Source of the DNA: JANQIO01 sp965601975
GTDB taxonomy: Bacteria > Pseudomonadota > Gammaproteobacteria > Pseudomonadales > Halieaceae
Length of the DNA: 64,000 nt
Assembly (NCBI GenBank): GCA_965601975.1
Contig: OZ271856.1
Coordinates: 4,092,001 to 4,156,000, forward strand
Reading direction: 5' to 3'
The position numbers and the translations under genes were made by a program. Under the pieces are notes generated by a model, which did not search any database, was not told the origin of the DNA, and worked only from the letters and a program-made list of their open reading frames with translations. This document shows, piece after piece, positions 1 to 9,209 of this stretch (its first letter is position 1; each line of letters opens with the position of its first letter).

Positions 1-2
1 AT

Positions 3-266
3 TACCTGGTGCGACGCGGCATTACGTTCCGGGATTCCCACGAGATCGTAGGCAGCGCGGTGGCCCACGCCATCGAGCAGGGCGTCGACCTGGCCGAGCT
101 CAGCATGGAAACCCTGCAGGGTTTCTGTGCGGATATCGGCGAAGACGTGTTCGAGGTGCTGACGCTGGAGGGCTCGGTGGCCGCCCGCGACCACTTTGGT
201 GGCACCGCTCCGACGCAGGTTGAGGCGGCGGCCAAACGCGCGGCCGACCGGCTGTCGACACGCTGA
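3..266 (+). CDS. argH: Argininosuccinate lyase, C-terminal part
   Basis: Only the last 87 codons are in the window; the frame is open to the left edge, so the 5' part lies outside. The visible residues (RGITFRDSHEIVG, then a helical stretch around LAELSMETLQ and a short tail) match the C-terminal helical domain of argininosuccinate lyase, which cleaves argininosuccinate to arginine and fumarate as the last step of arginine synthesis in the cytoplasm. The catalytic serine loop is not in the window. It ends convergently against the next gene, whose stop follows directly. Identification rests on family memory of this tail. Confidence 0.85.
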   Translation, partial: YLVRRGITFRDSHEIVGSAVAHAIEQGVDLAELSMETLQGFCADIGEDVFEVLTLEGSVAARDHFGGTAPTQVEAAAKRAADRLSTR

Positions 267-1238
267 TCAGTCGGGCGTTCGGTAGCGCAAACCAAACTGC
301 AACACGAAGTCCGGCGTCGTATCGACGGCGATATCCTCACTGAAGCTGAATTCCGCCTCCCAGTCGCGCGAGAACAGCCAGCTGGCCCCCAGCGTGAGCT
401 GGACACTGGCGTCGCCGAGCTGGGTGAGGCTGGAATCCGCCACCTCCGCATGACTGTCGACCTGGGCCTTGAGGTGGAGGGTCTGCCAGGCTCGCCATTC
501 CATGGAGAGGCCCGCGAACCACAGGTCCTCCTCCTGTATGTCACCCAGTACCTCCGCGTCCCCCGCGTGCAGGTATCCCACCTGGCCGTGCCAGCGGAAC
601 GGCGCTTCACTGCGCTGGTCGCCGCTGAAGTTCAGTGACAGGTAGTAGTCGTCATCGCCGCTGCCCAGCAGGTCATCCTCATCCCCAGTGCCGAACTTGG
701 CGCCGACGCGGGCGCTGACCGCGGCGGTCTCGGAACTCCAGACCTGTTTGGTGAGCGCCACGTTGAGATCCCCCCAGCCATCCACTTCCTCGCGCAGGGC
801 AAAGGCCGCACCGGGCCCGGCATAGCTGACATCCACCTGGTCCCGGGGTGCGTCGTCGCGATTGCCGTCCGGCAGGCTAAACAGGTCGTGCCACTTCTCG
901 ATGAACTTGTCGAGTTCGCCGCCGTCGTGCCGCAGCCAGGGGAGTTCCGCTTCGAAATCCACGCCCCAGCCCAGGCCCACGGCCCCGCGCAGCGCAAATC
1001 GCTGGGTCTCGACGTCGAAGTTCACCGATTCGCGAGCGTTGTCGTCGACGCTGTAGTTGTTGGCGATGTTGCCGTGAATGGCGGCCTGGAACTCGCCCGC
1101 AGCCAGGGTTTCCGCTTCCCGCAGGTTCGGGATGCCGAACAGGCCCGCCAGCGGGGCGAGGTTCTTGGCATACAGGGGGTCGGCCGATGCCGGGGTGGTA
1201 AGGCCGGCCAGCAGCAGTAAACAGATCGAGCGGTGCAA
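267..1238 (-). CDS. DUF3187-type outer-membrane protein
   Basis: Secreted protein of 323 aa if started at TTG 1238, which has AAGGAG six bases upstream and gives a clean signal peptide (HRSICLLLLAGLTTPASA). A longer frame to 1319 would add 27 residues before the signal and is unlikely. The mature part is rich in alternating aromatic and polar residues and ends in LQFGLRYRTPD, as in outer-membrane beta-barrels; it resembles the DUF3187 family, whose function is unknown. It is divergent from lptM with about 90 bases between, and convergent with argH. No substrate can be assigned. Confidence 0.7.
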   Translation of the reverse strand: MHRSICLLLLAGLTTPASADPLYAKNLAPLAGLFGIPNLREAETLAAGEFQAAIHGNIANNYSVDDNARESVNFDVETQRFALRGAVGLGWGVDFEAELPWLRHDGGELDKFIEKWHDLFSLPDGNRDDAPRDQVDVSYAGPGAAFALREEVDGWGDLNVALTKQVWSSETAAVSARVGAKFGTGDEDDLLGSGDDDYYLSLNFSGDQRSEAPFRWHGQVGYLHAGDAEVLGDIQEEDLWFAGLSMEWRAWQTLHLKAQVDSHAEVADSSLTQLGDASVQLTLGASWLFSRDWEAEFSFSEDIAVDTTPDFVLQFGLRYRTPD

Positions 1239-1297
1239 TCGGGGCTCCTTGTGGTTCCTTGCCGTTGTGCGGGTCGCCTTGCCAGACGGGCCGCAGC

Positions 1298-1303
1298 TAT
1301 AAT
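1298..1303 (+). promoter_or_regulatory. Perfect -10 hexamer TATAAT upstream of lptM-lysA operon
   Basis: An exact TATAAT lies in the divergent gap. The -35 region is weak (TCGCCT at 1274-1279, 18-base spacer). A start near 1310 would leave a leader of about 22 bases before GTG 1332, which is why that start is preferred for lptM over the in-frame ATG 1302 that overlaps this box. Confidence 0.4.
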
Positions 1304-1331
1304 GCGCGCTGGTTTCCAATGGATTATCGCA

Positions 1332-1589
1332 GTGCGATCACCGCTTCGCCTAGCTCCGCCCGCAATCCTGCTGGCCATCGCACTGTCGGGTTGCGGCCAG
1401 AAGGGCGGCCTCTACATTCCGCAGAGTGCAGCCGAACCGCCGGCGCCGCCCGGCGCGGCGTCGCCCGGCGTGGAAGCGTCCGGCGTGGAAGCGCCCGGCG
1501 TGGAAGCGTCCGGCGTGGAAGCGCCCGGCGTGGAAGCGCCCGCAACGGAATCGTCCAGCGAGCCCGAACCGACCGCAGCCAGGGAATAA
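1332..1589 (+). CDS. lptM: LptM-type small lipoprotein (YifL family)
   Basis: Lipoprotein of 85 aa. A basic N-terminus and hydrophobic stretch lead to lipobox LSGC, followed by GQKGGLYIP, the hallmark start of the LptM/YifL family. In Escherichia coli LptM helps mature the LptD/LptE lipopolysaccharide translocon in the outer membrane. The C-terminal tail is low-complexity, built of GVEAS/GVEAP pentapeptides encoded by a 15-bp tandem repeat. It heads the lptM-lysA-dapF cluster, eight bases before lysA, as in pseudomonads. ATG 1302 is an alternative start. Family assignment is firm; the role is transferred from E. coli. Confidence 0.8.
   Translation: MRSPLRLAPPAILLAIALSGCGQKGGLYIPQSAAEPPAPPGAASPGVEASGVEAPGVEASGVEAPGVEAPATESSSEPEPTAARE
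1467..1541 (+). repeat. Five 15-bp tandem repeats inside lptM
   Basis: The unit GGCGTGGAAGCGTCC, with T or C at position 13, is repeated five times head to tail in frame and encodes alternating GVEAS and GVEAP. Copy number can vary by slippage without shifting the frame. Confidence 0.9.
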
Positions 1590-1597
1590 ACCACAGA

Positions 1598-2866
1598 ATG
1601 CGTGACTTTGACTACCGCGACGGCGAGCTGCACGCCGAGGGCCTGCCTTTGACAGCCGTGGCCGAGGCTCACGGCACGCCCACCTATGTGTACTCCCGGG
1701 CCACGTTGACGCGGAACTTCCTCGCCTACCGCGACGCCCTGGACGGCTGTGACCACCTGGTCTGTTACGCGGTGAAAGCCAACTCCAACCTGGCCGTGCT
1801 CAACCTGCTGGCCGGTCTTGGCGCCGGCTTCGATATTGTCTCCGGCGGCGAACTGGAGCGGGTGGTGGCCGCCGGCGGCGACACGGCCAGGGTGGTGTTT
1901 TCCGGCGTCGCCAAGCAGGACTGGGAGATTCGCCGGGCGCTGGAGCTGGATATTCTCTGCTTCAACGTCGAGTCGGAAGCGGAGCTCGAGCAGCTGTCCG
2001 CGCTGGCGACGGACGCGGGCCGCACCGCCAGGGTCTCCCTGCGAGTAAACCCGGACGTGGACGCGCGCACCCACCCCTATATCTCCACGGGCCTGAAAGA
2101 GAACAAGTTCGGCGTACCCTGGGAATCGGCGGGTGAGATTTACCGGCGCGCCGCGTCGCTGCCGGGACTGGAGGTGGTTGGCGTCGACTGCCATATCGGC
2201 TCCCAGCTGACGGAAATCAGCCCCTTCCTGGATGCGCTGGACAAGCTGCTGGAACTGGTGGACCAACTGGCCGCAGACGGCATCACCCTGCATCACCTGG
2301 ACCTGGGCGGCGGCCTCGGCGTGCGCTACCGGGACGAGTCCCCGCCGCCGATTGCCGACTACGTGGCGGCCGTGCGGGAGCGGCTGGGTGAGCGCGAACT
2401 CACGCTGATGTTCGAGCCGGGCCGCTCCATTTGCGCCGACGCGGGCATCCTGCTGACCCGGGTGCAGGGCATCAAGGCCAGCGAGGCGCGGCGATTTGCC
2501 ATTGTCGACGGCGCCATGAACGACCTGCTGCGCCCTGCCCTGTACGACGCCTGGCTGGACATCCTGCCGGTCGTGGAACGTGAGGGCGAGCCTGCGGATT
2601 ACGATATTGTCGGCCCGGTCTGTGAAACCGGCGACTTCCTCGGCAAGCAGCGCTCGCTGGCCGTGGCCAAGGGGGACCTCCTGGCAGTCATGGGCGCCGG
2701 TGCCTACGGTTTCAGCATGAGTTCCAACTACAACACCCGCGGCCGCGCTGCCGAGGTGATGGTGGACGGCGACGCCGCCCACCTGGTGCGCGCCCGCGAG
2801 CGCGCTGAGGACCTGTTCAAGGACGAGCTGCTGCTGCCGCAGGCGGCGGAGGCTGCATGCGACTGA
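1598..2866 (+). CDS. lysA: Diaminopimelate decarboxylase
   Basis: 422 aa, normal length. Decarboxylates meso-diaminopimelate to L-lysine with pyridoxal phosphate, the last step of lysine synthesis. PLP lysine is in YAVKANSN (Lys60); the glycine-rich phosphate loop is DLGGGLGVRY; HIGSQ lines the alanine-racemase-like barrel; the C-terminal beta domain has the substrate motif GPVCETGDFLG and YGFSMSSNYN near the end. ATG 1598 is eight bases after the lptM stop and has little Shine-Dalgarno character, suggesting translational coupling. The gene overlaps dapF by ten bases, so both fates of meso-DAP are co-transcribed. Confidence 0.96.
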   Translation: MRDFDYRDGELHAEGLPLTAVAEAHGTPTYVYSRATLTRNFLAYRDALDGCDHLVCYAVKANSNLAVLNLLAGLGAGFDIVSGGELERVVAAGGDTARVVFSGVAKQDWEIRRALELDILCFNVESEAELEQLSALATDAGRTARVSLRVNPDVDARTHPYISTGLKENKFGVPWESAGEIYRRAASLPGLEVVGVDCHIGSQLTEISPFLDALDKLLELVDQLAADGITLHHLDLGGGLGVRYRDESPPPIADYVAAVRERLGERELTLMFEPGRSICADAGILLTRVQGIKASEARRFAIVDGAMNDLLRPALYDAWLDILPVVEREGEPADYDIVGPVCETGDFLGKQRSLAVAKGDLLAVMGAGAYGFSMSSNYNTRGRAAEVMVDGDAAHLVRARERAEDLFKDELLLPQAAEAACD

Positions 2867-3690
2867 AGTTCACCAAGATGCACGGGCTCGGCAACGACTT
2901 TGTGGTGCTGGACCTGGTCAGCCAGCGCTGCAACCTGCGCGCCAGTCATATCCGCAAGCTGGCGGACCGGCGCACCGGCATCGGCTGCGACCAGGTGCTG
3001 GTGGTGGAGCCGCCCCAGGACCCGGAGGTGGACTTCCGCTACCGAATCTACAACGCCGACGGCCGCGAAGTAGGGCAATGCGGCAATGGCGCTCGCTGCG
3101 TGGCCCGCTTCGTGCGGGACCGGCGCCTGACCCCCCGCAACCACATCAGCGTGGAAACCGCCGCGGGGGATCGCATGGACCTTAACCTGCGCAAGGACAA
3201 GACCGTCGAGGTCAACATGGGTCCGCCGCGCTTTGAGCCCGCGGACATTCCCTTTGACGCGCCGGAACGCAGCGACCGCTACTCGCTGGAGGTCGACGGC
3301 GAACAGCTCGAGATCGCGGCCCTGTCCATGGGCAATCCCCACGCGGTAACGCTGGTGGAGGATGTCGACACGGCCCCGGTAGAGCGCCTGGGGCCGCTGG
3401 TGGAAGCGCACACTCGCTTTCCGGAGCAGGTCAACGCCGGGTTCCTGCAGGTCCTTTCACGCAATGAAGTGCGATTGAGGGTCTATGAGCGCGGCGTCGG
3501 CGAAACCCGGGCCTGTGGCAGCGGTGCCTGCGCCGCCGTGGTCGCCGGGCGGCTGTGGGACCTGCTGGATGAGCGGGTTACGGTACATCTCACCGGCGGC
3601 GATCTTGAAATCGCTTGGGCAGGGGAAAGCCATCCGGTTATGATGACGGGACCGGCCACCACGGTATTCGAAGGGAGCGTGCGAATTTGA
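2857..3690 (+). CDS. dapF: Diaminopimelate epimerase
   Basis: 277 aa, typical length. Interconverts LL- and meso-diaminopimelate for peptidoglycan and lysine by a two-cysteine, cofactor-free mechanism. Both catalytic cysteines are present: Cys75 in GQCGNGARC and Cys220 in RACGSGACA. The N-terminus MHGLGNDFVVLD is the family signature. The start overlaps the lysA 3' end, and the stop overlaps the TTG start of the DUF484 gene, so lysA, dapF and DUF484 are probably translated as a coupled unit. Confidence 0.97.
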   Translation: MRLKFTKMHGLGNDFVVLDLVSQRCNLRASHIRKLADRRTGIGCDQVLVVEPPQDPEVDFRYRIYNADGREVGQCGNGARCVARFVRDRRLTPRNHISVETAAGDRMDLNLRKDKTVEVNMGPPRFEPADIPFDAPERSDRYSLEVDGEQLEIAALSMGNPHAVTLVEDVDTAPVERLGPLVEAHTRFPEQVNAGFLQVLSRNEVRLRVYERGVGETRACGSGACAAVVAGRLWDLLDERVTVHLTGGDLEIAWAGESHPVMMTGPATTVFEGSVRI

Positions 3691-4391
3691 CTGCCAGGAA
3701 GAAAACCGCCAGCAACAAGGCAGAAACCGGCACTGGTCTCAATGAAGAGACCGTGCGTGACTACCTCAGCGACAACCCGGACTTCTTCGACCACCACCCC
3801 GATATTCTCGACCAGCTCCAGGTCAGCCACAGTTCCGGCAGCGCCGTGTCGCTGGTGGAAAAGCAGGTCAGCGTACTGCGCGAGCGCAATATGGAAATGC
3901 GCAAGCGGCTCAACACCCTCACCGGCAACGCCCGCGACAACGATCGACTCTATGACCTGACCCGCAAGCTGGTGCTTCAGCTGATCGAAGCTGACAGCGT
4001 CGACGCCCTGGCATCGACCTTCAATGACAGCCTGCGCGAGGACTTCGGCGTGGAGCACGTCAGCCTCATCCTGTTCGGAGACCCGGACAGCACCAGCGAG
4101 CGCTGCCGGGTCGATTCCGCCGACCGGGCCCGCATCGAGATCGGCGCACTGATCAAGGGCAAGGTCCCGGTGTGCGGCACACTGCGCAAGGAAGAGCTCA
4201 GCTACCTGTTCCCCGGAACCAGCAGCGTCGGCTCCGCCGCCGTGGTGCCGCTGGTGAAAGGCGGCGATCTCGGCGTCATCGCTGTCGGCAGCGAGGATCC
4301 GCACCATTACAGTGCCAACATGGGCACCCTGTTCCTGTCCCATCTCGGCGACGTACTGGTGCGGCTGCTGCCGAAGCTGCCCCAAAGGTAA
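3687..4391 (+). CDS. DUF484 family protein (GAF-like)
   Basis: 234 aa from TTG 3687, which overlaps the dapF stop (TTGA); the upstream in-frame stretch lies wholly inside dapF and is rejected. N-terminal YLSDNPDFFDHHPDIL is the family signature, followed by a helical, probably coiled-coil segment (ERNMEMRKRLNTL) and a C-terminal GAF-like domain. It lies between dapF and xerC, exactly as the E. coli yigA and Pseudomonas homologues do. Function is unknown; the conserved position suggests a link to envelope growth or chromosome resolution, which is only inference. Confidence 0.85.
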   Translation: MTARKKTASNKAETGTGLNEETVRDYLSDNPDFFDHHPDILDQLQVSHSSGSAVSLVEKQVSVLRERNMEMRKRLNTLTGNARDNDRLYDLTRKLVLQLIEADSVDALASTFNDSLREDFGVEHVSLILFGDPDSTSERCRVDSADRARIEIGALIKGKVPVCGTLRKEELSYLFPGTSSVGSAAVVPLVKGGDLGVIAVGSEDPHHYSANMGTLFLSHLGDVLVRLLPKLPQR

Positions 4392-4404
4392 GCCAGGCCG
4401 GCCC

Positions 4405-5313
4405 GTGGCGCCGAAGCTCTCACAGCAAATCCAGCAGTTCCTGGAATACCTCGAGCGGGTGAAGCAGTACTCGAAGCACACCGTCAACGGCTATCGCCGC
4501 GATCTCAACCGATTCCAGGCCCTCTGTGAGGCGGAGGACATCGCCAGGGCAGACCAGGTACACACCAGCCATGTGAGACAGTTCGCCAGCCAGCTTCATC
4601 GGCAGGGGCGCCAGCCCCGCAGCATCCAGCGCAGCCTGTCCGCCCTGCGCAGCTTCTTCAACTTCCTGGCCCGCGACGGCGCGCTGCAGCAGAATCCCGC
4701 CAATGGCGTGCAGGCGCCGCGGCTGCGACAGCGCCTGCCCAAGGCCCTGGACGCCGACCAGGTCGAGCGTTACCTGCAGGCCCAGGGCGACTCGGACATC
4801 GAACTGCGCGACCAGGCCATGGCGGAGCTGTTTTATTCCTCCGGCCTGCGATTGTCGGAACTGGCGGGACTGGACCTGGATGATGTCGACCGGCGCCAGG
4901 GCCTGGTCACCGTCACCGGCAAGGGCCGCAAGACCCGAACGGTACCGGTGGGCGGCGTGGCGCTGGAGGCACTGGCGGCCTGGATAAAGGTGCGCACGGC
5001 GCCCGCCGGCGAGAATGCCCTGTTCCTGAGCAGCCGCGGCAAGCGCATCAGTCCCCGCAGCATCCAGGCGCGGTTGCAGCGACGGGGCCGCGCCACCGGT
5101 ATGCACCAGGATATACACCCCCATATGCTGCGACACAGCTTCGCAAGCCACATGCTGGAGTCCAGCGGCGACCTGAGAGCGGTCCAGGAACTGCTGGGGC
5201 ACGCCAATATCTCCACCACCCAGATCTACACCCACCTGGACTTCCAGCACCTGGCCAAGGTCTACGACAGGGCGCACCCCCGGGCCCGGCGCCAGCCGGA
5301 CGACGAGGACTGA
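4405..5313 (+). CDS. xerC: Tyrosine recombinase XerC
   Basis: 302 aa from GTG 4405, 13 bases after the DUF484 stop. With XerD it resolves chromosome dimers at dif. The N-terminal SAM-like core-binding domain (about 1-95) is followed by the catalytic domain with the full set: Arg149 (SGLRLSEL), Lys173 (TGKGRKTR), His240 and Arg243 (HMLRH), His266 (LGHANIST) and nucleophile Tyr275 (QIYTH). Length and operon position match XerC, and it lacks the extra arm-binding domain of integrases. The downstream yigB start follows by three bases. Confidence 0.95.
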   Translation: MAPKLSQQIQQFLEYLERVKQYSKHTVNGYRRDLNRFQALCEAEDIARADQVHTSHVRQFASQLHRQGRQPRSIQRSLSALRSFFNFLARDGALQQNPANGVQAPRLRQRLPKALDADQVERYLQAQGDSDIELRDQAMAELFYSSGLRLSELAGLDLDDVDRRQGLVTVTGKGRKTRTVPVGGVALEALAAWIKVRTAPAGENALFLSSRGKRISPRSIQARLQRRGRATGMHQDIHPHMLRHSFASHMLESSGDLRAVQELLGHANISTTQIYTHLDFQHLAKVYDRAHPRARRQPDDED

Positions 5314-5315
5314 GC

Positions 5316-6038
5316 ATGATCAGGGTCATCACCTTCGACCTGGACGACACGCTCTGGGACGTGAAGCCGGTGCTGCTGCGGGCCGAAGACGCCATGTACC
5401 GCTGGCTTGAGGAGCACCGCGAGAAAGTCACCCGCCAGTTCGACGTGGTGGAGCTGCGCAAGCTGCGTATGCGCACGTTTGAGCTGCACCCGGAGCTTCG
5501 CCACCACATCAGCGACCTGCGCCGCCAGGCGCTCTACGACGTGCAGCTGCACTGCGGTTATTCCGAAGACGTGGCCCGCGAGGGAGCGCTGGCGGCCTTC
5601 GACGCCTTCCTGCAGGTGCGCCACCAGGTGGAACCCTATGAGCGGGCGCTTGAGGTCCTGGAGGCGCTGGCTGAGTGCTACACCATTGGTGCGCTAAGCA
5701 ACGGCAACGCGGACGTGTTCAAAGTCGATATCGGTGAGTACTTCGACTTCGCGTTCTCCGCCGAGCAGGTGGGCGCCAGCAAGCCGGCGCCGGATATGTT
5801 TCACGCCAGCATGCGCCACACCGGCGCAGAAGCCCACGAAATGGTGCACGTGGGCGACCATCCCGAGCACGACGTGGCAGGCGCCAGGGCCGCGGGCATG
5901 TACACGGTATGGGCGAATTACAGTGGCGTCGAGTGGCAGGGCGAAGAGCCCGCCGATGAAGAGGTTTCGACCCTGGAACATCTCCCGGCCGCGGTGCAGC
6001 GCATCGAGGAGCGCGCGCAGACCCTGCTGCGGCGCTAG
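5316..6038 (+). CDS. yigB: HAD-family phosphatase, YigB type
   Basis: 240 aa. HAD hydrolase with all four motifs: DLDDTLW (nucleophile Asp8 and acid Asp10), SNGN (motif II Ser), SKPAPDMF (motif III Lys) and HVGDHPEHDVAGARAAGM (motif IV). The helical insert between motifs I and II is a C1-type cap. In E. coli the gene after xerC is yigB, which dephosphorylates FMN; the same position here supports the name, but substrate is inferred. It is the last gene of the operon; its TAG stop overlaps the stop of the convergent glnK by two bases. Confidence 0.85.
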   Translation: MIRVITFDLDDTLWDVKPVLLRAEDAMYRWLEEHREKVTRQFDVVELRKLRMRTFELHPELRHHISDLRRQALYDVQLHCGYSEDVAREGALAAFDAFLQVRHQVEPYERALEVLEALAECYTIGALSNGNADVFKVDIGEYFDFAFSAEQVGASKPAPDMFHASMRHTGAEAHEMVHVGDHPEHDVAGARAAGMYTVWANYSGVEWQGEEPADEEVSTLEHLPAAVQRIEERAQTLLRR

Positions 6039-6373
6039 ATGGCGTCCTCTCCGGTCTCGCCGGTGCGGATACGGATGACCTGCTCGAGGGCCTGCACGAA
6101 AATCTTGCCGTCGCCGATCTTGCCGGTATTGGCGGATTGGGTAATCGCCTCGATGGCGCTGTCCACCTGGTCGTCCGGCAGTGCGACTTCGATCTTCATC
6201 TTGGGCAGGAAGTCCACCACGTACTCGGCACCGCGGTAGAGCTCGGTGTGGCCTTTCTGGCGCCCGAAGCCTTTCACCTCGGTCACCGTGATCCCCGTGA
6301 CCCCCACATCCGACAGGGCCGTTCTCACATCGTCCAGCTTGAAGGGTTTGACAATCGCGGTGACCAGTTTCAT
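6035..6373 (-). CDS. glnK: P-II nitrogen regulatory protein (copy 1)
   Basis: 112 aa, standard P-II length, from ATG 6373 with AAGGA upstream. It starts MKLVTAIVKPFKLDDV, has the T-loop with the uridylylation site Tyr51 (TELYRGAEY) and ends with the usual IRTGETGEDAI. P-II trimers sense 2-oxoglutarate, ATP/ADP and glutamine and act on glutamine synthetase adenylylation, NtrB or AmtB. It differs from copy 2 (8168-8506) mostly at residues about 73-90. It lies 500 bases downstream of amtB beyond a terminator, so it probably has its own promoter; I found no sigma-54 site in front of it. Confidence 0.95.
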   Translation of the reverse strand: MKLVTAIVKPFKLDDVRTALSDVGVTGITVTEVKGFGRQKGHTELYRGAEYVVDFLPKMKIEVALPDDQVDSAIEAITQSANTGKIGDGKIFVQALEQVIRIRTGETGEDAI

Positions 6374-6470
6374 GACAGCATCCTTGTATCTCAACCAACT
6401 CATTATTGGCCATTTACCGCGCCATGCCTAGAGCCACACTAAGTGGTGGCTAAGAGATCCTCCGTAGGAC

Positions 6471-6590
6471 GGGTGCGAACTGGGCGTACGCCTCCCCGGA
6501 CACGCTAAAAGCATGACATCCCTGTCGCGCTCGGCAACGGCCGTCCATGGCCGTTGACGGTCCGGGGAGGCGTACGCCCAGCTCACACCC
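6471..6590. repeat. Long palindromic element, copy A
   Basis: An outer stem of about 31 bp (6471-6501 with 6560-6590, few mismatches, including the perfect GGGCGTACGCCTCCCCGGAC arm) encloses a conserved 19-nt string GACACGCTAAAAGCATGAC (6499-6517) and an inner hairpin CAACGGCC/GGCCGTTG (6535-6542 with 6549-6556). A second copy in inverse orientation lies at 6663-6765. Both occupy the 500-base gap between glnK copy 1 and amtB, which holds no gene. Confidence 0.85.
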
Positions 6591-6662
6591 TCCGTCGGCG
6601 CACGGCTTCAGCCCATCAGTGTCGAAGTTCGGAATTGGGTGTACCAAGAATGGAGCGCGTGC

Positions 6663-6765
6663 GGTGCGTGGGGCCCTTCCGGGACCGTATGCGGCCAGGA
6701 CGGCCGCATCCGAGCGAGACATGGACGTCATGCTTTTAGCGTGTCCCGGAAGGGCCCCACGTGCC
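6663..6765. repeat. Long palindromic element, copy B (inverted)
   Basis: The reverse complement of the same architecture as copy A: outer stem 6663-6685 with 6743-6765 around GGGGCCCTTCCGGGAC, the 19-nt string on the opposite strand (6727-6745) and an inner stem 6689-6696 with 6702-6709. Stem bases differ from copy A on both sides, so pairing is kept, while the unpaired string is identical. An 18-bp perfect palindrome GTGCCGCGCGCGCGGCAC follows at 6761-6778. Confidence 0.85.
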
Positions 6766-6818
6766 GCGCGCGCGGCACCAGTGCAACGTCCAACATTCCC
6801 TCTTCTACGTGATGAGCC

Positions 6819-6844
6819 AAAAAAAAGGGGGCCAAAAGGCCCCC
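6819..6844 (-). terminator. Intrinsic terminator after amtB
   Basis: Read leftward: GGGGGCC stem, TTTT loop, GGCCCCC, then a run of eight T. It lies 30 bases beyond the amtB stop and would separate the glnK2-amtB transcript from glnK copy 1. Confidence 0.9.
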
Positions 6845-6873
6845 AATACGCACGTTAATGCGCCCGCAATACT

Positions 6874-8139
<1,266 letters not shown>

Positions 8140-8167
8140 TTGATGTGCTCTCTATCTGTTATCTGTG

Positions 8168-8506
<339 letters not shown>

Positions 8507-8660
8507 ACTGGTCTCCTGGTGGAAGGGCGGGCCTCGTGGCCGCCCCGTTTTATGCTTGGGTCCAGGTTCCGGATGTCTCGGGAGGCAACGCCCCTCTCCC
8601 GACGCTCCAGCAATACGCACAGGTATCGCCCCGGGCAATGAACCGCATCGCCCCATCGTG

Positions 8661-8676
8661 TGCAGGCCACGTGCCA
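8661..8676 (-). promoter_or_regulatory. Sigma-54 promoter of glnK-amtB
   Basis: Read leftward: TGGCACGTGGCCTGCA, against the consensus TGGCAC-N5-TTGCA, one mismatch. The -24 GG and -12 GC have the required spacing. It lies about 155 bases upstream of the glnK start codon. Confidence 0.75.
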
Positions 8677-8753
8677 AGTTCTGCTTTGTGTTGGGATTTC
8701 AAAGCCTTAGCTTATTTTCCGGAAAGCCTGCACATGGCTGGGCGGGCTGGCGC

Positions 8754-8768
8754 GCCCCAAGGTGGTGC
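8754..8768 (-). promoter_or_regulatory. NtrC-like enhancer site
   Basis: GCCCC-AAGGT-GGTGC matches the NtrC dyad GCACC-N5-GGTGC at nine of ten positions. It sits about 85 bases upstream of the sigma-54 element, the usual range for an enhancer. The gap 8507-8853 otherwise holds only the leader and the ubiK upstream region. Confidence 0.55.
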
Positions 8769-8853
8769 ACACTCGCACTGCTTTCGAGCGAACCTGCCGC
8801 TCACTTGCGCCGCGTGATTGAGACCCCTCTCGGCAATCGGGTAGACTGCCGCC

Positions 8854-9099
8854 ATGGCATTGAAACCACCCCCCATCGGCGACGTCGTCCGGCAGCTCAA
8901 CGACCTGCTCGGCGAAGGCGGCCTTCGCGAAGAAGCGGACCGGAATGCGCGGGCCCTGCTGCAGTCCGCACTGCGCAAACTGGACGTCGTCAGCCGCGAA
9001 GAATTCGACGCCCAGGCGGAAGTGCTGGCGCGTACCCGCGATCGGGTTGCCGAGCTGGAACAGGAACTGGAAACGCTGACCCGGCAGCTCCAGGACTGA
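8854..9099 (+). CDS. ubiK: UbiK-type ubiquinone biosynthesis accessory factor (YqiC/BMFP)
   Basis: 81 aa. Short alpha-helical protein ending in a heptad-like coiled coil (VLARTRDRVAELEQELETLTRQLQD), the form of the BMFP/YqiC family, which trimerises and assists aerobic ubiquinone synthesis with UbiJ, near the membrane. The N-terminus has the amphipathic helix VVRQLNDLLGEGG that binds lipid in the family. It lies between the glnK-amtB operon and comM, a common gammaproteobacterial order. The assignment rests on length, coiled coil and position. Confidence 0.8.
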   Translation: MALKPPPIGDVVRQLNDLLGEGGLREEADRNARALLQSALRKLDVVSREEFDAQAEVLARTRDRVAELEQELETLTRQLQD

Positions 9100-9209
9100 C
9101 CCGCCCCCTTTTCTCCACCCGATTCGCGCAAATGCGGTGACACCCCCTGCGCCCGGCACCGGCAGCCAGCTAGACTCGACCTGAACTGCCCCGGCTCAGG
9201 GAGGAGCCT

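Noticed and set aside
1589..1598. Lysine riboswitch before lysA
   Set aside because: lysA follows lptM by eight bases, so no leader exists.
1412..2782. 456-codon open frame on the minus strand opposite lysA
   Set aside because: Shadow of a high-GC gene; lysA has all catalytic motifs and a tight operon, while the antisense product has no recognisable domain.
6374..6470. Sigma-54 promoter for glnK copy 1
   Set aside because: No GG-N10-GC pair with acceptable flanks was found on the minus strand.
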